Shown here piece after piece: positions 42,501-52,591 of a DNA stretch of 64,000 nt (position 1 is its first letter; each line of letters starts with the position of its first letter). Both the position numbers and the translations under genes were made by a program. The stretch is taken from contig JAKJHU010000155.1 in assembly GCA_022316685.1 (NCBI GenBank), positions 992,001-1,056,000 on the forward strand, written 5' to 3'. This stretch comes from Progne subis subis. Its lineage: Eukaryota > Chordata > Aves > Passeriformes > Hirundinidae. The notes beneath the pieces were generated by a model. It did not search any database. It was given only the letters and a program-made list of their open reading frames with translations, and was not told the origin of the DNA.

Positions 42501-43745
42501 CTGTTTCAGTGGCTGTTTCCTTTATCTGTTTTGCACTGACATATTTAGCAACTACTTTCTCCTACCTCATTAGCCAAATTTATCCAGGTGGAACTCCTAA
42601 TCCCCAGATTTTGTTATGTGTTTATTTGGGAGTGTAAAAAGCAATTCAGTGTCACAAATTCTTTCTTTTTATAACACGTAAGTTATGTTCTTCTAGCTTC
42701 CTCGGTCTGTTCTTTAATTCATTGCTTCCAAAGATTCTCTTCCTGTTTTGGTTTTTTTTTTTTTGTGGAATGAGGCTTCTGCAAGGGTTATCAGTAGATT
42801 ATTAACTTAATACTGCGGAGGAAGGTCATGCTTGATGTTAGAGGTTTGAATTTTTATTATTAATCGACTGTGGTTATATTAGAATAGGATTGTATGGAGT
42901 CAATACACTAAGTCAACAAGAAAAAAGAAACCTTTACTATCATGTGATAGTCCTGTTCATTTTCAGAGGTAAGTTTTTATCATACAAAGACATTTCATTA
43001 GTTCAGATTAAATGAAGGTAACGTCTCACTTCACTGTGTTTCTGGTTAATATATTATTTTAGTAGTTAAAAAGGATTGTAAAAGTGAAGTCTGCTTTATC
43101 CATATATATAATTTCCTTGGAGGAGTGTATTGTTTCTGCAATTGACTCTTATCTTTCTAAAAGAAGAATCACCTCTAAGTTTTTGTCTGTTTGACAGAAA
43201 ATCTTGTATATATTTGACAATTAGGCTGCTCTTTTTCTTTCAAGGTACAGTTCTCTCTTTTGTTCAAAATAACAATGATTTAAAAAAAAAGATAAATTAC
43301 TGTATAATTTTTGAAGCATTCAAATGTAATCTGTTACAACAATCATGAGCACTTATATTTATTACTGGGTCTTATATAAAGTGCTTATTATTTTCAAACT
43401 GTATGTGTTACTGTTGATGCATTGTTGATTATTTTATCTAGTTTAGAATAGTAATTACTTCTGATTAGATTCTTAACTTCTGATAAACTCTTTCAAGGTC
43501 AATGTTCTATGTATAGCTTTAGATTGAAAGCCCCCAAGTGCTGCGGTGTTGCGTCACATGGACTTCTCTGAGCCACTGCTGTTGTGATAACTGAACCTTG
43601 AAGTGTTCACATAGCGTAATTTTGAGGACTATTGCGTCTCTGATACTAAAAGTACCTAAATTGGTGTTTTGTTGTTTTTTATCTCTGACCAGAAGTTATA
43701 TAGAGTGAAGCAGTACTTCACTCTGTTGTTTTCGTATGTGTGTGT

Positions 43746-43747
<2 letters not shown>

Positions 43748-43793
<46 letters not shown>

Positions 43794-43825
43794 TTTTGTT
43801 TGTTTTGTTTTGTTTTGTTTTTTCC
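43748..43825. repeat. 45-T homopolymer with a (TTTTG)n tail
   Basis: TG dinucleotides run into 45 uninterrupted T (43748-43792), then several TTTG/TTTTG units to about 43825. The matching A-rich frame on the other strand encodes only poly-lysine and is not a gene. Confidence 0.95.
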
Positions 43826-44151
43826 TTCCAGTAGAAATAAATTTAGTAACTGCAGGGGCATGGGACCCTGAGTTGGCCATAATTTTTATGTGGTTCATCT
43901 TAGGTGTTCTCTGTGTAATTAGATCCTCAAAGGAAACCAGATGTTTTTTAACTGAAAAGGTGCAAAGTTTTATTAGGATAACAGTTAGGATAATTAACAC
44001 TTTAAGTATTGCAAACTCAGTGAATAGGGAAGAAAGAAGAAAAGGGGAAAAATTTTTCCCAAGGTTTTCTCTGCTGACATTGCAATTGTGAGTGTACTGT
44101 TGCTTTTACTTGCTCACAGTTAATTCAGTGCCGTTAAGCCTTGAACTGCAT

Positions 44152-44201
44152 GAAGAAAGCTTATGTTTCTTGGAAGAAGAAAGCTTATGTTTCTTTGGAA
44201 G
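44152..44201. repeat. 24-bp tandem duplication
   Basis: 'gaagaaagcttatgtttctt' occurs at 44152 and again at 44176, in direct tandem. The copies are nearly identical, with one extra T in the second. Confidence 0.92.
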
Positions 44202-45062
44202 ATAGCAGGAATTTCCTTGAAATTTTGGAAGTTGTATTCCTTTGCTAAGGAATACTTTTAAAGAGCTGTTCAACTTATTTGTGTTTTGTTAATACAAATT
44301 AATCTCCAGATCTGTGATTCCTCCAGTGATTATTCTCGCGACTTTTAAAATTTTGATTAAAAGAAAATTCTTTCCACGTTTTCCTTAATATGGTCATAAT
44401 TTTTATAGATTATAAAAGTACATACATGGCAAAAGATATGAAAGAATATTTGAATATTCTTCTCTTAATTTTATTAAAATTAAGGATAAATACTTTATTT
44501 TGGAATTTTTTTTTTTTTTTTTCCATTTCAAAGTTTTGCCTGGTATTTTGAGCAGGGAGTAACCTTAGAGATGGGGAAACAATTATTTGACAAAACTGCT
44601 AAATGGCTGAACTGCTTTAATTGATTATGCAGATTTATATCTTACATTCAGCATGTATAACATCTTTCAGCTGCAAATTTGATTGTATCTGTAAATATTA
44701 ATGAATCAACTTCAAACATAATTTTGAAGTTGGCAAATATTAACAAGGGAAATTGGGGCCTCGTGAGACTGGCTTGTAAAATTTACTCATTAAATCAATA
44801 CAGAGCATAAAATATTCTTTGATTTAATTATTTGGTTGCTAGATCACATTGTATCTAATCTAGATATAATGAAATATGGTAGTTAAAAATACTCTGATTG
44901 AGTGATTGATCTTCGTGGATTATCTGTGATTAGCTAAATAACAAGTAGAAAATGTGGTATTTTAAAAGAAAACATTCTTCTTACTGTTATGATAACGAGT
45001 ACATCAAAAGGAACTTGTTCTTACAGAATGTGAAATAAAGGCACTTTCTTTTTTTCTTTCAG

Positions 45063-45161
45063 ACAGTTACTAATTTCACAGACTGCTGTAATAGTGGAAT
45101 TGCATGTTAACCTCCAACCTCCATGATGCAGTTGTGTTTACTTCCTGCTGTCACGGAGAGG
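45063..45161 (+). other. FUT8: Candidate FUT8 non-coding exon 2
   Basis: A 99-nt segment bounded by a strong pyrimidine-rich acceptor ('ctttctttttttctttcag', ending at 45062) and a good donor ('gagagg' then 'gtaagc' from 45162). It lies between the CpG island and the start-codon exon, where vertebrate FUT8 genes carry non-coding exons. It contains ATGs at 45104, 45123 and 45126. If joined to 55009, both resulting frames stop within 20 nt of the junction, so it would add only upstream reading frames. No transcript evidence is available here. The call rests on splice sites and position. Confidence 0.6.
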
Positions 45162-45309
45162 GTAAGCCATTATTCATGTGTGTTACGTAGTTAGGATTTT
45201 TTAAAATGTACTGCTGTCTATGTAACCAATAAAATACACTGTACGTTTGCATCTTATGCCTTTTAGAATAATATGTTTTTGCACACCAAAAGCTGTAAAA
45301 GTTCTTTTA

Positions 45310-45475
45310 TTTCATGGAATCACATCATAGCTGGCTTTGGAAAATTTCTTTGGGGATCTGCTAGTCCAACACCAGTGATCAAAGTAGGGTTGATTGGAGT
45401 ACATTGCTTGGGTCTTTGCCCAGCCTCCAAGGATGACACTTTTTGCTGCACTTTCAGCAGTGTGTCCATGTGATG
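45310..45475 (-). mobile_element. CR1 LINE 3' fragment, diverged
   Basis: Antisense CR1: 'catggaatcacatcatagct', 'ggggatctgctagtccaaca', 'agtagggttgattggagtac', 'attgcttgggtctttgccca', 'gcctccaaggatgacact'. This matches the subgroup with 'tctagtccaacccc' and 'tccaaggatggagactcc'. It begins only about 150 nt after candidate exon 2. The short open frame across it is spurious. Confidence 0.75.
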
Positions 45476-45676
45476 TACTAACTACAAGGAATTTAATCCA
45501 ATTTAGCGTGTTGTATAAAACAAGCTATCATGGGAACTTTTAATAATGAGCTGGTTTTTTGATCGTGAAAAACAAATAACTAGCAGTTGTCCTTCAGTTT
45601 TCTTTTTCTTGATTTTTTGAATCAATCGTTTCTACTTTTTCAAAAATTTTGCATCAAACATTTGTATTTATTATAA

Positions 45677-45680
<4 letters not shown>

Positions 45681-45714
<34 letters not shown>
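45681..45714. repeat. Poly-T tract (34 T)
   Basis: Uninterrupted run of 34 T on the + strand within intron 2, followed by GAGG. No associated retroelement body was recognised. Confidence 0.95.
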
Positions 45715-45715
<1 letters not shown>

Positions 45716-47939
45716 AGGAATCATTTCCATTAACATCTGATTGATTGATGTGAAGCTTCCTAAGTATGTGGGTTTTGGGGTTTTGGTTTTTATAGTTTTG
45801 GTTTTTTTGGCTTAATTTTTATTTTGTTTTTGTTTTCTTAATGGTGGATATTTAGACTTGAAGAGGATAAAACCCCAGAAATTTCCTGGGTAATTTGTTC
45901 TGTTTTGAACAGCAACGAGATAATGTAAAGGAATATAATAAAACAGAAAGTAATATTAGAAATTCTTTTGGGTTGAAAGATCTAAGACTTTGTTCAGTGC
46001 TTCAAAGATTATTATTCTTGATAACAACTATTTGTGGTAGTTAGGGATCACTGATGGAGGAAGAGGAGGCTTATAGGAAATAATTACATATATTCCTCCA
46101 TTACTTTCCTACATGATGCTGATTGTGCTTAGGCTTGTGAGGGAAATTGCACTAATTGTTCTCTCAGCTTCAGTTTTTCTGCTACACACCACCTTAAGAC
46201 CTTGAAAAAAGCAGAAGCCACCTTGGTTTGGTGGTTTCTGTCATGTCTTCACTGATTGTCAGTCATTTTGAGGAATTTATTGTTGCTGCTTTGGTTGCAA
46301 ATGTGGCAACTCTTGAGCTGATGATCATCTCTCAGTTGGTACTCTACATGTTGAATTTTGATCCTGTTGATTTTTTTTGGTTGCATCAGTAAATATTGAC
46401 TTCCTAAAAGAGGAATAAATTTGTCACAATGTTGTGATGCACAAGATTACTAATTGGTCATTCTGAATATTGGTCCTCTGCCTTCCCTACTGAAGGTGTT
46501 TTCATTTCAAATTTTTGCAACATTGTTTGCAGGTATAAAATGCTATACAGTTAAATTGAAAATGGTTTCTGTGCTCCTCAGGTGAGCATTTTACATCAAA
46601 TACACAGTATAAGCTCCAAAATAATACCAGAATCTTCCCCTACGTTCATACAACCCTGCTTTGAATGTTTTGTTTGTATTATAATATGTATTCTGCTAAA
46701 GCTTCTAAATGAATCTTCAGATGACTCTTCTCAAATTGATAATCTTGCTTTTAGAGTTGAGGTTTTTATTCCTCAAGTCCTAGCAATTTACTTTCTTCAT
46801 AACCTCTGTAGGTCTGAAAAATCATCAAGCTTCTACATTCAGTGACCGAATCTCTTCAGAGAAATTTCAGGAAGGATCAATCTCGTGTCTTTCTCCGCAG
46901 CTTGTTCTGATTGGTTAAGATTTTGTTTTCTACCCAAATAAGTGGGCCTGTAGCTTTCGCACATTAGGTTAAGGAAGTCCCTCAGTACCATCTCTTCCTT
47001 CTCAAATGTTTAATTTGAGAATAATCTGCAGATTGTATCATATATATATAGACCGTATTTATTCATGTACAAGAATATGGGACTATATGAAGAGAATATC
47101 ACGCAAATTGCTTAGAGGAACAGATATAAAATTAGACTTTTACAAAAAGAAGCAGGGGAAGAGGGAGTTGTAGATGTACGAGTAAATAGTGAGCAAGTCT
47201 AATGATTATGTCAATTTATGGCCTCTGATACATGTGAATAGAAGTTAAGAAAAAAGAAAAAAAATTTCTACAATAATAAAGTATATATATGGGATACTAC
47301 CAATTTTATGTCCTTGTCCCAGAAAAAAGAAGTGGATAGTTTTTATGGAGAGAAAAAATATAACTAAAACAGTGAGCTTGACTAGGAAACTAAATGAACT
47401 CCATTTTGGATACTTCTGGAACATAAACATTAATACATGCTCCGTGAATGGGTTTCTGGTCTCTCATTGAAGAAAACAATAGATATAATTTGCATGTTAA
47501 TAAAGGTAATTAAAAAGTTATCGATGAATGAAATGTTTTGCAAATTGTTTCCAGTCACGATTTTAAAAATGTTTGCAACTAAATGGGAAACGGTCTCTTG
47601 GGACTGATACATATGAATGTTAGAATTAGAAATAATTACCAGTCCTGGCTTGATCACTGTAGCGTGCAAAACATGGGGACAAATTTCAAAGAAATGATGG
47701 TTAACAAAGTCGAAGTAGATAAAAATGGGAAATTAGATAAATGAAATGTAGATTTGTTATCAAAGATTTTTTTTATCTGTATTTTTATGTGTTTACTTAC
47801 TAACTACTTCAATGAGGTCAATTTCCCAATGAAACACAGTTGGGGAGATAATGTGTATGTATTTCTTTCAGCATTTCTTGTCACATAGAAAGTTCTATAT
47901 TGGATGAGAGAAATTGTGGATGAAAAATAGAATCATTTG

Positions 47940-48455
47940 TTGGAAAAGGAAGTAGCTGAAGGGATGAAGTGGCAGGGACTTGTGCTGCAAGGAAGAGTAT
48001 TAGCCTGGAGGGGAGACCCTATTAGTGCAGTGGATTACTTGTGTTATTCCTCTTGGATGTTTTCAGTAGTGAGAACGTCACAAAAGTAGAGTAGTTTATA
48101 ATGAAATATAGGTCACAAATTAGAGGAGGTTGCCGATGGGGTCAGAAAAATGAACAAGTTTTTTTTACTTGGGATACTGGAGTGGTAGAATGGGATAAAG
48201 TGTAATAACATAAAGTTAAAAGGATGAAAAATAAGGATTTCTGTATATAAGATAGGAGCTTATAAACTTGAAGAGAGATGCAAAAAGATTTGACTGTATT
48301 ACGTCCTTGTAAAATGATTGCTGACTGCCAGAGCTATGCGGCCATGAAAACAGAAATCCTGTTTTGGGATCCATCACAGTAGGCAGGTCCAAGAGAGAAG
48401 AGCAAGTGTTTGGTTCATACGAGACTCCAGCAATGCTTCGTGTTACATGCAGAAT
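47940..48455 (+). mobile_element. Old CR1/L3-like LINE remnant
   Basis: A long, diverged LINE in sense orientation whose landmarks appear in the expected order: 'gtcacaaattagaggaggtt', 'ggagtggtagaatgggataa', 'aggagcttataaacttgaag', 'gcggccatgaaaacagaaat', 'ttttgggatccatcacagta', 'gagactccagcaatgcttcg' and 'gcagaattctg'. These correspond to the stretch after the reverse transcriptase active site. All frames are broken. It is probably a copy much older than the CR1 copies elsewhere in the window. Confidence 0.7.
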
Positions 48456-51297
48456 TCTGATTCAATTACTGTGTAAGGACTTCATAAAGAATGCGTTGCA
48501 TACACCGTGAATAATATTTGTAAGGTTTACTTATTTTTATCAAACACTACAGAAGGATTTACTTGTTACTTTTGTCCTTTGATCCTTACTTTTATCTTAA
48601 TATCCTAAAAGGATTATTTCCTTAGGCTCTAATCCTTTGTCAGAGGCTGTGCCATCACATTATTTTTAAATAGGAACGGGAGTTAGAAAGCTGGTTTTAA
48701 TTTTCATTTTTATGAGAGCACAACAGGCTAACATTACTTAGAGTAGAATGCTTTCATAAAAAGGTAATTTTTGTTAGTGAAAACTTAAATATACAAAATC
48801 TTAAAAATACTAATATTGGTTTATTTTTAAGAGAAACTAACAATGTTGTGAGAGTTCAATCTAAGTTGTATGTCTGGTGTAACCTGCTTTTTGAGTGTTT
48901 CACATTTAGTGGTAAGTCATTTTGATAGCTCTTACAGTGGGATGAGTTTCATGTTTCGTACATTGTACAACTTTAGGTGATGTACATGCCTTAAATATAG
49001 TGCTGTAAATGTTAGCTGTAGTGGTGTGTGTGCTTTACTTCATGAGTAGTTTTCTCCTTTTCAGCTTACATAAGGTACATTTCTTTTGAGTGAATCTAGG
49101 CCAGTAGATGGTTGAGCCAAAAGTAGACTTGCTTAGTTTGCTTTGAATTTAATCTAAAATAACTTGAAACTGTACATTGTCAAGTAACATCATAATGCTA
49201 TTCTGGGGCCGTGATTCTGTAGGAAGCAAAAATAGACAAGGAGAAAATACACAGTGCGTCACTGAATTTACTTTCAACAGCATGTTTGAGATAGTACATT
49301 AAAAAGAGCCTTATTTAAGTCATAGAAGATGTCCATCCAATTGAAATTATATAGTATTGGGCTATTCAATTTTATAATTCTTAAGTACCTTTTAAAGCTT
49401 TAAAATAACTTGTAGGCTTTATGGGAGCCAGATGAAGAAAGGCAGTATGATTTGGGGTTTTTTTTTGATTAATCATTTTTGCTATAGCTATTTTCGACAT
49501 GGATGCACATAATTTCTCGTTAAGATATTGATGCTGCACTTCAGTCTGTATTTTTAGTTATCATTTTAATCAAGTTTCTTTAGTGTTTACATTTAGTTGT
49601 TTTCACTCAGTCATTCAGTGCATTCCATTGCATTGAAGCAATATTGTTTTTAACCAAATTTTTCTGGTTAATTTGGCAACAAAACATTTTCACATTCTTA
49701 CAATCAACTGTGGCTTACATGTGTAGTATGCACAATTTGATTTCCTAATTAAGGCTTGAAGCAGACCTTTGTTTTAAGGTAAATATTGTGTCTCCTCTTC
49801 TAGGAGTCTAAATAAGTTTGTGACACTAACCACATTTTCTGTGCTATGCACTTACAGTAAATAAAATTTAACTTGAGTTCCTTTCTCACAGTGTTATTTT
49901 TCATTCAACTGATGTATTGAACATTATGTATTCCAAATGATTTATGGTAGACACTACTTACCATACCTATTTTGCTTCATTAGATAATGTTGCACATTTT
50001 GTAGTAACTTTTTATAATAGACCTGCTAGATTAAATTACACCTGAAAAATAGCTTAATGTACATGATACTTTCAACTTAGCATTTGCTTTTAAAGTTACT
50101 TCATTCTTATTTTCTACAAAACTTTTTCTAGATATGGTTTGTTGTCTTTAGTACTTTAAGTAACAAATCATTTTGTAAGGAGTGATAGAGAACTACATTT
50201 ACAAACAAAAACCAATAATTTTAATCAACATCAATGTGCTGTTTATTTCTTGTTATGTTGAGAAAATTTTATAGACTTCTGTTGTCTCCTCATCTTCTCT
50301 TTTAGGGAACCAGGAGACCTTTTTAATTTGTATATGGAAGATTTTGCACTGTTAATGTCATACCAATCTGCTTTTTTTCATGTCAGCTGAGAGTTGTGTC
50401 TTTACAAGCATACCTTCAGGAGTGACTGAAGGTTACCAATTTCACTGTGGCATCTGCAGTCCCACACTGATGCTGGCGTTAAAGCTGGCTTTGATTTACT
50501 CTACTGACATAAGCTGCTTCTTGCACTGAGCTTTGCCCTTCTTCTATCCATGCCTAGCACCTGTGACTGGCATTTCTGTGGTTGGTAGCTGGGCTCTTGT
50601 AAATGTGAGATGATTTACCTTAGGGATCAGGTTGAAAAATCCTCTTAACAGTGTGTAGTGATGAAATTTGTAAAGAAAATTTGTTTGAAAGATTGCTCTA
50701 GAGCTGCTGGGGAGAATAGAGAAATACCTTCTTTTTCATTCCATATAGCCAGGGTAAGCCTTTTGGAAGAGATAAAAGATTTTTTTTTTTTACATTATTT
50801 TAGGGAGTAACATTGTAAGAATGTAGTCAGCCCTTCTCAGGATCGCCTAGAAAAGAAACAAGATCTAATCTAAAATTGAAGGGAAAAAAAATAGCTAATT
50901 GCCAGTATACTGTGTTTTGATGTGCTTATGCCCTGGAAAATGCCAGGGTATGAGTAAATCTAATCTAATGTAAGGCAAGAAATTATGGTATATCTCAGGG
51001 GATAACTAACTACTAAATTCAAATCATGGCTTTCTCTGGAAAAATAAAAGTAACATAATATTCTTAGATAAAGGATCTTCACTATATCATTATAACATAA
51101 ATTTATAATAACACTAACAACTGCTATTTAGATATTTTTCTGTCTCCTGCTTAATGAAATATATTTATTGGTACTGCTCTGCCCCACCTTTTGGGTTTGG
51201 TGGGCTCTTATTTAGATATTCAGTGTCAGATGATGTTAATAACCATATTATGATCCATTACAGGTTTGAATTGCTGTATTTGTGGGCTGCTGCTGCG

Positions 51298-51332
51298 TTT
51301 TTTTTTTTGGTTTTTTTTTTTTTTTTTTTTTT
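51298..51332. repeat. Poly-T tract interrupted by GG
   Basis: 11 T, then GG, then 22 T on the + strand. Simple low-complexity sequence. Confidence 0.95.
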
Positions 51333-51598
51333 CCTTACTAAAGGCTCATACTTTCAGTCTTGGCAGTCTTGAACTTAGTTTATAGTATGGAACCTCATAA
51401 ACAGTTGTAGAAAATTAAACGAGTATAATAATGACATTACTTCTCGACTTTCTGTCAGGCAGATAGCTGTGGCCTGTGTCTGTGGAGATCTTTCAGAAAC
51501 CTGAAACAAGCTGTAAGAATTGAACAGTTTTAAAAATGTGATAATTTTTCCTTTAATTTGATTTATCTAAAGATCTAGTGTGAACTTCGAAATAATGA

Positions 51599-51760
51599 AT
51601 CATAGAATGACAGAACGGTTTGGTTGGAAGGAACCTTAAAGATCATCCAGTCCCAGCTCCCCTGCCATGACCAGGGATGTCACTCACGAGATCAGGTTGC
51701 TCAAAGTCCCATCCAGCCTTTGAACTCTTCCAGGGATGGGGCATCCAGGGATACTGGATC
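51599..51760 (-). mobile_element. CR1 LINE 3' end
   Basis: Antisense CR1 3' end, well preserved: 'atcatagaatgacagaacgg', 'tttggttggaaggaacctta', 'agatcatccagtcccagctc', 'gatcaggttgctcaaagtcc' and 'tccagggatggggcatcca'. Truncated after about 160 nt. It lies about 180 nt left of the pyrimidine array. Confidence 0.93.
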
Positions 51761-51772
51761 TCTCATCCCTGG

Positions 51773-51810
51773 AATGTCAAATATTTGGCAAAATGTCAAA
51801 TATATTGGCA
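51773..51810. repeat. Tandem duplication of about 19 bp
   Basis: Two copies of 'aatgtcaaatat' followed by 'ttggca' (51773-51790 and 51792-51810), differing by one inserted base. Located directly after the CR1 end. Confidence 0.85.
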
Positions 51811-51935
51811 TTTTGCATTCCCAGAACAGTATGAAATAAAAGAATTAATGTGAAAGCCACATTATAGTACAAAGTTGATAGTTAATTGTTGTGGGAACTC
51901 ATTTATAATTAGATACACCACATTTGAGATACAGG

Positions 51936-52070
51936 CTTTTCTTTTCTTTTCTTTTCTTTTCTTTTCTTTTCTTTTCTTTTCTTTTCTTTTCTTTTCTTTT
52001 CTTTTCTTTTCTTTTCTTTTCTTTTCTTTTCTTTTCTTTTCTTTTCTTTTCTTTTCTTTTCTTTTCTTTT

Positions 52071-52101
<31 letters not shown>

Positions 52102-52591
52102 CTTCTCTCTTCTCTCTTCTCTCTTCTCTCTTCTCTCTTCTCTCTTCTCTCTTCTCTCTTCTCTCTTCTCTCTTCTCTCTTCTCTCTTCTCTCTTCTCTC
52201 TTCTCTCTTCTCTCTTCTCTCTTCTCTCTTCCTCTTCTCTCTTCTCTCTTCTCTCTTCTCTCTTCTCTCTTCTCTCTTCTCTCTTCTCTCTTCTCTCTTC
52301 TCTCTTCTCTCTTCTCTCTTCTCTCTTCTCTCTTCTCTCTTCTCTCTTCTCTCTTCTCTCTTCTCTCTTCTCTCTTCTCTCTTCTCTCTTCTCTCTTCTC
52401 TCTTCTCTCTTCTCTCTTCTCTCTTCTCTCTTCTCTCTTCTCTCTTCTCTCTTCTCTCTTCTCTCTTCTCTCTTCTCTCTTCTCTCTTCTCTCTTCTCTC
52501 TTCTCTCTTCTCTCTTCTCTCTTCTCTCTTCTCTCTTCTCTCTTCTCTCTTCTCTCTTCTCTCTTCTCTCTTCTCTCTTCTCTCTTCTCTT
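51936..52591. repeat. Pyrimidine-only array: (CTTTT)31 then (CTCTCTT)70
   Basis: Two simple repeats joined without a spacer. 51936-52090 is 31 exact CTTTT units. From 52091 it becomes the heptamer CTCTCTT: 20 units to 52230, a 6-nt 'cctctt' interruption at 52231-52236, then 50 units to 52586 and a partial unit. The + strand is wholly C/T and the other strand wholly A/G for over 650 nt. Because the unit is 7 nt, it stays open in several frames, giving frames of about 250 codons of Ser/Leu/Phe on one strand and Lys/Arg/Glu on the other. These are artefacts, not genes. Assembled length may differ from the true length. Confidence 0.97.

Larger units (their letters stand above)
2752..45062 (+). 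other. FUT8: Probable FUT8 intron 1
   Basis: About 42 kb between the candidate exon 1 donor and the candidate exon 2 acceptor. Apart from the repeats listed separately, I recognise nothing in the long stretches 3300-7190, 9630-13650, 14080-24080, 24285-27480, 29440-39465 and 39595-45060. They are AT-rich, strongly T-rich on this strand, and contain only short chance reading frames. No conserved coding exon, tRNA or rRNA was seen. Additional alternative 5' exons of FUT8 could be present but cannot be picked out reliably by eye. Confidence 0.55.

Noticed and set aside
43656..44091. Frames encoding poly-Phe or poly-Lys around the 45-T run
   Set aside because: Products of the homopolymer only.
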